NCBI GenBank assembly: GCA_035384565.1
Contig: DAOOIT010000023.1
Location: 1-64,000, forward strand
Origin: Planctomycetota bacterium
GTDB taxonomy: Bacteria; Planctomycetota; PUPC01; DSUN01
DNA length: 64,000 nucleotides
Direction of reading: 5' to 3'
The position numbers were made by a program, and so were the translations under genes. Numbering within the stretch: the first letter of the stretch is position 1; each line of letters opens with the position of its first letter. This document shows positions 40,761-49,283 of this stretch, piece by piece. The notes under the pieces were generated by a model. That model was given only the letters and a program-made list of their open reading frames with translations, was not told the origin of the DNA and made no database searches.

Positions 40761-41825
40761 GTGGCCAAGGATCGCCTGAATGTGGCTGTCATCGGGCTCG
40801 GGATGGGGCGCCATCACCTCAAGGACTACCACGCGAACCCCCGGGCGCGCGCCGTCGCCCTCTGCGACGTGGACACGGCGCGCCTGGCCCAGTTCGCCGC
40901 CGAATGCCAGATTCCCCAGGATCGCTGCTTCACCGACCATCGGGCGATGCTGGCCCAGGCCAGGGCGCTGGAACTCGACGCCGCCAGCGTGGCCCTGCCC
41001 AACGCCTTCCACGCTCCCGTGACGATTGACTGCCTGCGGGCCGGCCTGCACGTGCTGTGCGAGAAGCCCATGGCCATGAACGTGGCGCAGGCCAAGGCCA
41101 TGCTGGCGGCCGCGAAGAAGGCCCGCCGGCGGCTCATGATCAACTTCTCCTACCGCTTCATGCCCCAGACCCGCTCGCTGAAGAGCTTCGTAGACAGCGG
41201 GGCCATCGGCGACATCTACTACGGGCGCACAGCCTGGTATCGCCGCCGCGGCCTGCCCGGCTTCGGCGGCTGGTTCGGCCAGAAGAAGCTCTCGGGCGGC
41301 GGGCCGATCATTGACCTCGGCGTGCACCGCATTGACATGGCCATGTGGCTCATGGGCAGCCCCAAGCCCGTGTCGGTGTCGGCCAGCACCTATAACGTCA
41401 TCGGCGCGCGCATTGCGAAGGAGCTCAAGAAAGAGTTCGACGTTGAGGATATCGGCGGCGCCCTGATCCGCTTCGACAGCGGGGCCACGCTCATCGCCGA
41501 GGCGAGCTGGGCCGGCTTCACCCAGAAGCGCGAGGAGATGATCACCCAGCTCCTCGGCACCAAGGGCGGCCTCCTGCACTCCAACGTCAACGAGACCTAC
41601 GAGTTCGAGGCCCGCCTCTTCACCGAGCACGACGGCGCGCTGTGGGAGGCGAAGCTCCAGCAGGGCCTCGTCCCCTGCCCCACCGCCTACCAGGAGTTCG
41701 TGGAAGCCTGCCTCGAGGGCCGCGAAACCATCGCTCCGGGCGAGCACGGCCTGGCCGTCCAGCAGATACTCGACGCCATCTACAAGTCGGCCGCCACGGG
41801 CAAGGAGGTGCGAGTCAGCCAGTGA
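40761..41825 (+). CDS. Gfo/Idh/MocA-family oxidoreductase
   Basis: The 354-residue protein has the Rossmann start LNVAVIGLGMGRHHLKDY, the EKP motif in HVLCEKPMAMNVAQAKAM (Lys for catalysis, ~residue 98) and the second-domain pattern GGGPIIDLGVHRIDMAMWLMG with the active-site His. It should oxidise a sugar, inositol or sugar acid with NAD(P). No Tat signal is present, so it is cytoplasmic. Start is GTG after GAGAGGAG. The stop overlaps the PIG-L start (GTGA). Confidence 0.88.
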   Translation: MAKDRLNVAVIGLGMGRHHLKDYHANPRARAVALCDVDTARLAQFAAECQIPQDRCFTDHRAMLAQARALELDAASVALPNAFHAPVTIDCLRAGLHVLCEKPMAMNVAQAKAMLAAAKKARRRLMINFSYRFMPQTRSLKSFVDSGAIGDIYYGRTAWYRRRGLPGFGGWFGQKKLSGGGPIIDLGVHRIDMAMWLMGSPKPVSVSASTYNVIGARIAKELKKEFDVEDIGGALIRFDSGATLIAEASWAGFTQKREEMITQLLGTKGGLLHSNVNETYEFEARLFTEHDGALWEAKLQQGLVPCPTAYQEFVEACLEGRETIAPGEHGLAVQQILDAIYKSAATGKEVRVSQ

Positions 41826-42625
41826 GTTCCAAGCCGACCCTCGTCGCGGTGGCGGCTCACGCCGATGATGCCGAACTCAACGCCGGCGGCGCCCTGGCCA
41901 AGTGGTCCGACCAGGGCGGCGCCATCCACATTCTCATGGCCACCGACAACTGCTCGGGCTCGATCATTCCGCCGAACGGAGATGAGGCCGCCGCGCGCCG
42001 CCTGCCCCCGGCCGAGACCATGGCCATCCGCCGCCGCGAGCAGGAGGCCGCCGCCGCGCTCCTGGGCGCGCAGGTCCATTACCTCGACTATCCTCAGCGC
42101 CACTACTGGGACGGCCATCGGGCCGTCAGCATCGGCTATGGCCATGTCCCAGCCCCCGTCTCCGCCACCCTGTCTGCCACCCCGCACTCCGCAACCCGCG
42201 GCCCGCAGTTGCCCCCCCTCATCATCGCGTTCCAGCAGCCCGAGCACGTCGCGCGCCTGGCCGACCTCCTCGCGGCGCTCGAGCCCGACCTCGTGCTCAC
42301 GCAGACCCCGCTCGACCTCGACCCCGAGCACCATGCGGTGGCCTCGATGGTCTGGCAGGCGTTCCAGCGCCGCAAGGCCGACCTGGCGCACGCGACGCTG
42401 CGTTTCTGGACCCCTGGCAGTTCGTGCCAGGGCGGGCTCCTCGACCCCGGTTACGACTGGATCGAAGACATCTCCGAGCACTACGAGCGCAAGCTCGCCC
42501 TCTGCCGCTGCCACGCCAGCCAGATGACGGCCCTGCGGCTGGACATGGTGGCCCGGCGCGCTGCCCAGTGGGGGCGCCGAATCGGTGTCCGTTATGCTGA
42601 ACCCTTCAAGTCGGCCACTCTCTGA
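41822..42625 (+). CDS. PIG-L (LmbE-like) family deacetylase
   Basis: The 267-residue protein has the zinc motif as VAAHADDAELNAGG (the family form is AHPDDxE; Pro is replaced by Ala, ligands kept) and the distal histidine in LDLDPEHHAVASMVW. PIG-L enzymes remove N-acetyl groups from GlcNAc-type sugars. The start GTG overlaps the oxidoreductase stop. A Pro/Thr-rich insert at ~residues 110-135 is unusual. It overlaps the following lipoprotein gene by 32 bp. Confidence 0.85.
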   Translation: MSSKPTLVAVAAHADDAELNAGGALAKWSDQGGAIHILMATDNCSGSIIPPNGDEAAARRLPPAETMAIRRREQEAAAALLGAQVHYLDYPQRHYWDGHRAVSIGYGHVPAPVSATLSATPHSATRGPQLPPLIIAFQQPEHVARLADLLAALEPDLVLTQTPLDLDPEHHAVASMVWQAFQRRKADLAHATLRFWTPGSSCQGGLLDPGYDWIEDISEHYERKLALCRCHASQMTALRLDMVARRAAQWGRRIGVRYAEPFKSATL

Positions 42626-45600
42626 GCGAGCGGCATGGGCGTCCTGCCGCCTCCTCGGGGCCCTTGCCCTCGCCTGCGCCCTTGGAGGCTGCAAGAGGGA
42701 CTCCGAGGCCGAGGGCCGTGACCCAGCCCACTGCGTCGTGCCTGCCCCACGCCAGTTCGAACTGAGCGGCGAACAGCCGCTCGGACCCGCCGTGCTCGTG
42801 GTGCCCGGCACGCCATCGGACCTCGTGCTCTCGGCTGCCGAGGAGATCAACCTGCGGCTTCGCGAACTCGGCCACCCGCCCCTGCGCGTGGTGTCGGCCG
42901 GGTCGCCGGACGAGGCGGCCTTCGCCGGCCGCCGCATCGAGCTGGCCATCGCCCCGGGAGCCGCCCAGGGGCGCCCGCAGGGGTACGCCATTGACAGCAC
43001 CGGTCCCACGCGCGTGCGTCTTGTGGGGCGGGACGCGCAGGGCCTGCTCTGGGCAGCCGTGACCCTGCGCCGTTTGCTCCAGGCGGATCCCGGGGGCCGC
43101 CCCACCCTCACGTCAGCGATCGTGAACGACTGGCCCGACTTCCCCCTCCGGATGGTCAACCCGCTGACCCGATACCCCAGGGAGCGGACTGAGGCGGGCC
43201 TCCTCGATGCCCTCCGGCGCCGGCCCGACGAGCCCGGCCGCTACGCCGACGCCTACGCGCACGAGACCAAGGCGGCCCTGGACTTCCTGGTGCGCCTGAA
43301 GCTGAACCTCGCGTGGCTGCCGCTGGGAGGCGTGCCGCACACGCTCGACGCGCTGGAGGCCGCTGCCGGGACCCGTGAGAAGGCAGAGCTTTTCCTGGCC
43401 GCCTTGCGTCGCGTAACCGACTACGCCCGGGCGCGCGGCGTCACGGTCTGCGAGGCCGTGCCCTGCGACGTGGGCGTCTCGCCCGCCGACGACACGGACC
43501 CCGAAGTCTCGCGTTGCGCGCGGCACCACACCACGAGGCGATACTACTGCTGGAGCCTCGATGACCGCATCCGCCGGCGAGCTGAGCAGGCCGCGCGTCT
43601 GCTCGGCCAGGCGGGCTACGGCCTGGTCCTGCTGCAACTGCCTGACACGCGCTACGCCGATGCGAACCTGTGGGAGCGCCGTTGCCAGGCGTGCCGGACG
43701 CGCTGGGGCGAGGACCGCGCCACCGCCGATGCCCACCTGCTCAACCTGTGGCACCGCGTCTTCCGGCAGCACGCGCCGGCAGTATCCCTGCTCGCGGTCC
43801 CCTCTCCAGCCGACCCGGGCATCCTGCTCCACCCGGACCACCCGACGCATGATCGCCTGCGGGCCTACTGGGCCTCGCTGCATGAACACCTCGACGCGCC
43901 GCAGAGCTTCGCCGTGGCGGTGCGCGAGAGCGCGCAACCTGCTATCGAGGCGTTCTCGCGCCTCGTCAAGCCGCGCCCCCTCTATGTGCTATGGAACACC
44001 GACTCCACGGCGGGCGATGATGCGTGGTGCCCGCTCTTCTCGAGCCGGGCCCGCCACGCCGTGACGTTCGCACGGGCAGGCCGTATGGCTGGCGTGCTGG
44101 CCACCTCGACGTCGTGCTCGCTCCTTGCGGCAGCCGCCGGCGCCCAGTACCTGTGGAATGCGGATTCGCCCGGAGCGGAGCCGTGGGCGGGGGATCTGAA
44201 CGTCGAGCGTGATGGCTCGGAGCCTGCGGCGTTCTTCGGCGCGGCGCTGCCGCCGCTGCTGGCCGCGGCCTATGGCGACAAGGCGGGCCCCGCGCTCGCC
44301 GAGGTGTTCCTCGGGTGCGTTAGCCCATCGTACTGCGCCCTGCCCGGCGACGTCGCGCGCCTGGCCGAAACGGCCAACTCGGCGTCCCGGATGCGGCAGC
44401 AGTATGCTGCTCTGGTGCGCGCCAGCGCCAGCCTCGAGCGCGTCTGGCAGCGGTTCGAGACGGGCGAGCGACAGCTCATCTACACCGACGCCGCGCCCTC
44501 CTTCTACGGCCTGACGGAGCAGGTCGCCCACGCGCGGGTGTGGGCGAGCTACCATTCGGTGCACCTCGGGGTCGCCGAGGCCCTTCGAGCCGGCCGTTCC
44601 CGGCGCGCCATCGCGGCGGAACTCAGCGACGCGATCCCGCGCGTCGCGGCCGACGCGGCGACGGGGAGGCGGCTGGTGGCCCGCGTGGCCGCTCGCCCGA
44701 GGGCCGGGGCCGCCGAGCCGAGCCATTGGGTGGCCCGCTCGTTGCGCGCGCTCGACAGTTCCGAGGCCGAGGCGGCCCTGGTGGGGCGGCTCGAGCGGCT
44801 GCTCAAGCTGGTCCGCGGCGCCTCGGTCGAGCTTCGCGAGCCGCTCGCCGCCGCCCCGGAGGCGCTGCCGTTGCTCCCCGAGGCGGCGGAGGCCCTCACG
44901 CTCCGTGGCAAGGGCGCCGCTCACCTGAGTCTCGTGCACTACCCCACGCAGGGCGGCGGCGGCAGCGCCATCCAGATCGAGGGCTTCACACAGCCCTGGC
45001 AGGATGGAGCCGCGGTGGGCTTCCCGGCGGCGGACGTGACGCGCTACGCGGGCGCCGCAAGCGCCCTGCGCTTCTACATCAACGGCGGCGGCGCGGGGGG
45101 CCAGCAGCTCACCTTCTGGCTCTACGCGCGCGGCGCCGGCGGCGACCCCGCGCCGTCCGACGCCAAGTGGCCCTACGTTTCGCTGGCCGACTATGTGGCC
45201 GTTGACGACCTCGAGGCCACCTGGCAGCTCGTGAGCATTCCCCTCGACCGCCTCTTGCCCAGAGGCTATACCCAGGTGACGGGCTTCGGGCTGAACAACG
45301 CCACGTACGGCGAGGTGTGCGGCCCGGTGTGGATTGACACGATGTATGTCGCGCCCGACGCCAAACCCGTCGAGGTCGAGGTGCCCGTGCAGGAACCGCC
45401 GGCTCAGCCGCCGGCCACGGAGGCGCGCGTCCTCGCCGTCGGTGTGCAGCCGACCACGGCCATGGCAGCCGACGGCCCGGTCAGCCGCCTGATGCTCGCC
45501 CTCAAGGTCGTGGGCAACGGCGCCCTCTCGAACGTCCGGATTGTCCTCCGCGTGATCGATCCGGACGGCGCGGAGTTGCTCACGCGCGAGGCCGCTGTGG

Positions 45601-45737
45601 CCGAGCGGATGCGCACGCCCTGGTGGTCGCCCTCGATCCGATGCCATCTCCCGCGTCTGGTGCCGAAGTGCCGGCTCGAGATGACCCTGGCGAGCGACGA
45701 GGTCCGCGGCACGGGCGCGGTGGAAATCACCTGGTAG
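42594..45737 (+). CDS. Lipoprotein with GH20-like hexosaminidase N-domain and carbohydrate-binding C-domain
   Basis: The 1047-residue protein has a lipobox (LGALALACALGGC). Residues ~40-170 look like the GH20b domain that precedes beta-hexosaminidase barrels (VPAPRQFELSGEQPLGPAVL; LLWAAVTLRRLLQADPGG). A TIM-barrel-like region follows (DWPDFPLRMVNPL, FLVRLKLNLAWLPLGG, GYGLVLLQLPDTRYADANLWE), but the Asp-Glu catalytic pair of active GH20 enzymes was not found. A jelly-roll-like region near residues 780-930 (QIEGFTQPWQDGAAVGFPAAD) and an Ig-like end suggest glycan binding. Two starts overlap the upstream gene (GTG 42585, ATG 42594). With the PIG-L deacetylase and BNR protein it suggests amino-sugar glycan processing. 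Confidence 0.7.
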   Translation: MLNPSSRPLSERAAWASCRLLGALALACALGGCKRDSEAEGRDPAHCVVPAPRQFELSGEQPLGPAVLVVPGTPSDLVLSAAEEINLRLRELGHPPLRVVSAGSPDEAAFAGRRIELAIAPGAAQGRPQGYAIDSTGPTRVRLVGRDAQGLLWAAVTLRRLLQADPGGRPTLTSAIVNDWPDFPLRMVNPLTRYPRERTEAGLLDALRRRPDEPGRYADAYAHETKAALDFLVRLKLNLAWLPLGGVPHTLDALEAAAGTREKAELFLAALRRVTDYARARGVTVCEAVPCDVGVSPADDTDPEVSRCARHHTTRRYYCWSLDDRIRRRAEQAARLLGQAGYGLVLLQLPDTRYADANLWERRCQACRTRWGEDRATADAHLLNLWHRVFRQHAPAVSLLAVPSPADPGILLHPDHPTHDRLRAYWASLHEHLDAPQSFAVAVRESAQPAIEAFSRLVKPRPLYVLWNTDSTAGDDAWCPLFSSRARHAVTFARAGRMAGVLATSTSCSLLAAAAGAQYLWNADSPGAEPWAGDLNVERDGSEPAAFFGAALPPLLAAAYGDKAGPALAEVFLGCVSPSYCALPGDVARLAETANSASRMRQQYAALVRASASLERVWQRFETGERQLIYTDAAPSFYGLTEQVAHARVWASYHSVHLGVAEALRAGRSRRAIAAELSDAIPRVAADAATGRRLVARVAARPRAGAAEPSHWVARSLRALDSSEAEAALVGRLERLLKLVRGASVELREPLAAAPEALPLLPEAAEALTLRGKGAAHLSLVHYPTQGGGGSAIQIEGFTQPWQDGAAVGFPAADVTRYAGAASALRFYINGGGAGGQQLTFWLYARGAGGDPAPSDAKWPYVSLADYVAVDDLEATWQLVSIPLDRLLPRGYTQVTGFGLNNATYGEVCGPVWIDTMYVAPDAKPVEVEVPVQEPPAQPPATEARVLAVGVQPTTAMAADGPVSRLMLALKVVGNGALSNVRIVLRVIDPDGAELLTREAAVAERMRTPWWSPSIRCHLPRLVPKCRLEMTLASDEVRGTGAVEITW

Positions 45738-45748
45738 GAGAGGCATCC

Positions 45749-48412
45749 GTGGGGTCTGCCGGTTGCGGGCGCCGTCTCGCCTTGCCCCTGCTCCTCGCTT
45801 TCGCGGCCGGCGGCGTTCGCGCGGCCGAGCCCGCCTGGCGGGCCACGGGCTGGGGCGGCGGCGGCTTCTTCTGGTCGTGCGCCTTCCATCCCACCCGCGA
45901 CGGGGTGATCTACCTGGGGGGCGACGTGGGCGGCGCCTACAAGAGCGAGGACAAGGGCAAACACTGGCGCTTCATCAACCGCGGCCTCGCCGACTATGCA
46001 GTCTATGCCCTCGCGGCCAGCAAGGCCAGCCCCGACACGGTCTATGCGGGCACGGTCAGCGGCCTGTGCAAGAGCGCCGACGCGGGCGAGCACTGGGAGT
46101 TCCTCGATGAGACGGCCAAGGGCAAGCTCGACCTGTCGGTCGAGCGCGCCTCCAGCGTGCGCCCCATCGCGGCCGACCCGGCGAACGGCAGCATCGTCTA
46201 CGCTGGCAGCCGGCACGGCAAGCTCTACAAGTCGGAGGACGGCGGCAAGTCGTGGCGGAGACTCGACTACCTCCAGGCATTCGCCGGCCAGCAGCGGACG
46301 ACCGCGCCTCCGGCCTTCCGGGGCACGGGCTGCCTCGCCCTCACCTTCGAGAGCGAGGCCGGCGACTGGGACCGCAACGGGCGGGTGGAGAGGGGCTTCT
46401 TCCCCAAGGTGCTGGATGCCTCAGCGTACGCGCGAGCCGCGGCGCGGTTCTTCGTGCCCGCTGGCGCGCCGAGGCTCCAGGCCCAACTCGTGGTGCAGAG
46501 CGGCCCGAAGTGGCTGTGGCAGCAAGGCCCCTTCACCGATGCCAAGCCGGGAGAATGGGCGGAAGTCGCCCTCGACCTGGCCGGGCTGAAGGACCTGGCC
46601 GAGGTGCGGATCGTGTACTTCGTCGTCCGCTCGCCCGAACGCGGCTACAAGGGCGAGGTGTACCTCGATGCCTTCACGCTCCACCCCGCGGCCCAGGGCG
46701 GCAAGCCGCTCATCCTGGGCGACTGGGAGAAGCCGGGCGACACCGAAGGCTGGAATGCCAACCAGAAGATCAAGGACGCGCTGTTCGTCACCGAGGCGCG
46801 GCAGTCGGCCGACCTCGAGCGCAAGGAGAAGGGCGCCATCTCGTCCGTCGCGGTCGCGGCGAGCGATCCCAGGCTCCTGTTCATCACGAGCACCGAGTAT
46901 GGCGTTCTACGGAGCGAGGACGGGGGCGCGACGTGGAAGCACCTCCCCACGCCCAGGAACGCGGCCTGCGTGGCGGTGGCGCCCAGCGACCCGAACACGG
47001 TGTATGCCGCCTTCCGGCAGGAGGGCGTTCGCCGCTCGGCCGACCGCGGCGCCACGTGGACCGTCGCCAATGCCGGCATCAAGCAGGGCTGCTCCATCCG
47101 CGAAGTCGCTGTGGACCCGCGCGATCCGAACGCCGTCTACTGCATCGGCGCGGCCAACTGGGAGGGCTACTTCTACCGCTCGACCGACGGGGGGAAGACC
47201 TGGGAGGAATCGCGAACCCTGAGGCGCGACTTCGATTCGGACCCCACGTGTCCCGAGGACTACGGCGGCCGCGCGACGGGCACCTGCCCGCTGAGCACGC
47301 CGAGCAACCTGGCCATCAACCCGCAACGCCCCGGCGAGCTGTTCATCGCGGCCAACTGGCGCAACGCCTTCAGCGCCGATGGTGGCAGGACGTGGGAGCA
47401 GCGCGACCGCGGCGCCGACATCACGTGCGCGACCGACCTCCGCTTCGTCGGCAGCAGGATCTACGTGACCGCGATGGACGAGGGCCTTCTCGCCAGCGAG
47501 GACAACGGCTCCACATGGCGCGTCCTGTGCCCCCTCAAGTACTCCACGGAGCTCAGCGGCCACCAATGGCGGGTCCACGTGTCGCCGAGCGCCGAGCGGA
47601 TCGTCTCGACCTGCTCGCTGTGGGAGAAGCCGCTCAACTGCGCCGTGGTCAGTGACGATGGCGGTAGGACCTTCACCACCCACGCCGAGGGGCTACCCCC
47701 GCGCCGCCCCACGGCCAACACGATGTGGGGCGAGGGCTACGCCCGCGCCCTGGCCGCCGACCCCACCGACCCCAACGTGCTCTATCTGGGCATTGACGGC
47801 GACCCCGTGCCCGGCCAGAGCCAAGGCGGCGGGATCTTCAAGTCCACCGACGGAGGCCGCACCTGGGCGCCTCTGCCCGCGCAGCCGGGCAGCCGGCGGG
47901 TGTTCTACGGCCTGGCCGTGGACCCCACGAACCCGAGGCGCCTCTACTGGGGCGCGTGCGGCGCCGGCGGCGGGCTCTATCGGAGCGACGACGGGGGGGC
48001 GAGTTGGAGCCACGTGTTCAAGAACGAGGTCTGGGTCTTCAACGTGGCCGTGTCGCCCACGGGCGTGGTGTATTGCCCGGGCGCCAACCTCTGGCGCAGC
48101 GACGACCACGGCGCCACCTGGCGGAAGCTCACGAGCTTCGAGGGCTCCGTATCTATCGTCGGCCTCGAGATCAACCCGAAAGACGATCGGGTACTCTGGC
48201 TCTCGCGCGTCACCTGGGGCACGGGCGCGGTCGGCTCGGTACACGAGAGCCGCGACGGCGGCGCCACATGGAGCGACATCACGGGCGATCTGCCCTACGT
48301 CAAGCCCATCGTCCTGCGCTTCAATCCGGCCACGGACGAGCTATGGGCGGGCGGCGTCGGTCTGTTCAAAGCGTCCCGCCCTACGACCCCCAGACCTTCC
48401 TCAGCACCTTGA
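45749..48412 (+). CDS. Secreted BNR/Asp-box beta-propeller protein (GH74/sialidase/sortilin-like)
   Basis: The 887-residue protein has a signal peptide (LALPLLLAFAAGGVRA) and many Asp-box repeats of the form S-x-D-x-G-x-T-W: YKSEDKGKHWRF, CKSADAGEHWEF, YKSEDGGKSWRRL, LRSEDGGATWKHL, RRSADRGATWTV, YRSTDGGKTWEE, FSADGGRTWEQ, LASEDNGSTWRVL, FKSTDGGRTWAPL, YRSDDGGASWSHV and ESRDGGATWSDI. Together they form one or two seven-bladed propellers, as in GH74 xyloglucanases and VPS10 domains. A ~150-residue insert (EWAEVALDLAGL...) between early blades is a carbohydrate-binding-like domain. It ends the four-gene operon and overlaps the convergent zincin gene by 32 bp. Confidence 0.83.
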   Translation: MGSAGCGRRLALPLLLAFAAGGVRAAEPAWRATGWGGGGFFWSCAFHPTRDGVIYLGGDVGGAYKSEDKGKHWRFINRGLADYAVYALAASKASPDTVYAGTVSGLCKSADAGEHWEFLDETAKGKLDLSVERASSVRPIAADPANGSIVYAGSRHGKLYKSEDGGKSWRRLDYLQAFAGQQRTTAPPAFRGTGCLALTFESEAGDWDRNGRVERGFFPKVLDASAYARAAARFFVPAGAPRLQAQLVVQSGPKWLWQQGPFTDAKPGEWAEVALDLAGLKDLAEVRIVYFVVRSPERGYKGEVYLDAFTLHPAAQGGKPLILGDWEKPGDTEGWNANQKIKDALFVTEARQSADLERKEKGAISSVAVAASDPRLLFITSTEYGVLRSEDGGATWKHLPTPRNAACVAVAPSDPNTVYAAFRQEGVRRSADRGATWTVANAGIKQGCSIREVAVDPRDPNAVYCIGAANWEGYFYRSTDGGKTWEESRTLRRDFDSDPTCPEDYGGRATGTCPLSTPSNLAINPQRPGELFIAANWRNAFSADGGRTWEQRDRGADITCATDLRFVGSRIYVTAMDEGLLASEDNGSTWRVLCPLKYSTELSGHQWRVHVSPSAERIVSTCSLWEKPLNCAVVSDDGGRTFTTHAEGLPPRRPTANTMWGEGYARALAADPTDPNVLYLGIDGDPVPGQSQGGGIFKSTDGGRTWAPLPAQPGSRRVFYGLAVDPTNPRRLYWGACGAGGGLYRSDDGGASWSHVFKNEVWVFNVAVSPTGVVYCPGANLWRSDDHGATWRKLTSFEGSVSIVGLEINPKDDRVLWLSRVTWGTGAVGSVHESRDGGATWSDITGDLPYVKPIVLRFNPATDELWAGGVGLFKASRPTTPRPSSAP

Positions 48413-49058
48413 ACATCTCGGGGTCGTGCTCGCGCACCTCGGGGCGCACGAAGGGGTAGAAGTCGTTGGTGCCGAAGTAGGCCTCGGACAACTCGGCGAA
48501 ATACTCCTGGTCGTTGTTCAGCGCGTAGGCTCGCTTCCTGCCGCCCTGATAGTAGAGCACCGATTCGTACGACTTGCTCTCCACGGCCCGCTTGAACGCC
48601 GCCTTGATGTCAGGCTGATCGTAGCCGAGCACCTGATGGTGGTAGGCGTGGGCCAGTTCGTGCAGGACCATGTTCGGCTGGCACTCGGCCCAGTTGAGGA
48701 AGTTCGTCGGCCCGCCGATCTCGATGGACTTCTCTTTCTCCGGGTTGAAGCCGTTGTTCGCGAGCCAGCCGCGCGAGGGGTGGTAGCAGGCGCAGGCGAC
48801 CTTGGGGTTCTCCTCGACCCAGATGCGCACCTGGCGCAGCTTCTCGACCGCGGGTGCGGGCACCACGCGCGCCACATCGTAGAGGCGCGCGGCCAGCAGC
48901 TTCAGCGTCTTCTCGCCCAGCTCCTTCTTCTCGTCGAGGAGCTTCTTGTGGACGAGCACGGTCCAGCCCTCGATGTTCTGGGCCGAGTAGTTCGCCGTGG
49001 GCTCGAAGGCGGGCTCTGCGGCCACAATCACGCACGCGGCGAGCAGCAGTGGGCTCAT
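48381..49058 (-). CDS. Secreted zincin metallopeptidase-like protein
   Basis: The 225-residue protein has a short signal peptide (MSPLLLAACVIVAAEP). The zinc motif is VLHELAHAYHH (His133, Glu134, His137), with a downstream acidic helix DQEYFAELSEAYFG that supplies the third ligand in gluzincin-like folds. Two cysteines in VACACYHPSRGW may form a disulphide. No known peptidase family name could be given with confidence. It is monocistronic and convergent with the BNR gene. Confidence 0.72.
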   Translation of the reverse strand: MSPLLLAACVIVAAEPAFEPTANYSAQNIEGWTVLVHKKLLDEKKELGEKTLKLLAARLYDVARVVPAPAVEKLRQVRIWVEENPKVACACYHPSRGWLANNGFNPEKEKSIEIGGPTNFLNWAECQPNMVLHELAHAYHHQVLGYDQPDIKAAFKRAVESKSYESVLYYQGGRKRAYALNNDQEYFAELSEAYFGTNDFYPFVRPEVREHDPEMFKVLRKVWGS

Positions 49059-49120
49059 CGAGTTCCGTTTCCCCAAAGGCGTTGCCTCCCCATCCCACAT
49101 TACCACATCCTCCGGCTGGA

Positions 49121-49149
49121 TTGCAATCGGGGCTGAGCGCGGCTAGAAT
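49121..49149 (+). promoter_or_regulatory. Promoter for the sulfatase gene
   Basis: TTGCAA and TAGAAT are separated by 17 bp. The transcript leader of ~130 nt contains the two hairpins at 49165-49196 and 49232-49263. Confidence 0.65.
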
Positions 49150-49164
49150 CGCCCTGCACGGCCG

Positions 49165-49196
49165 CCCTCCCGAACGCTCCAATTCGTTCGGGAGGG
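49165..49196. repeat. Leader hairpin 1 of the sulfatase mRNA
   Basis: A perfect 12-bp stem CCCTCCCGAACG/CGTTCGGGAGGG with an eight-base loop containing CCAAT. Confidence 0.85.
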
Positions 49197-49231
49197 GAAC
49201 GTTTCCGTGCCGGAAGCGGTCCCCACAACTG

Positions 49232-49263
49232 CCCTCCCGAAGGTATTGGGACCTTCGGGAGGG
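49232..49263. repeat. Leader hairpin 2 of the sulfatase mRNA
   Basis: A perfect 12-bp stem CCCTCCCGAAGG/CCTTCGGGAGGG with an eight-base loop containing ATTGG. It is an inverted copy of hairpin 1, with the C-G pair next to the loop exchanged for G-C. It ends 20 bp before the ATG of the sulfatase. Confidence 0.85.
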
Positions 49264-49283
49264 ACGGCGGAAGGAGTCTCCAG

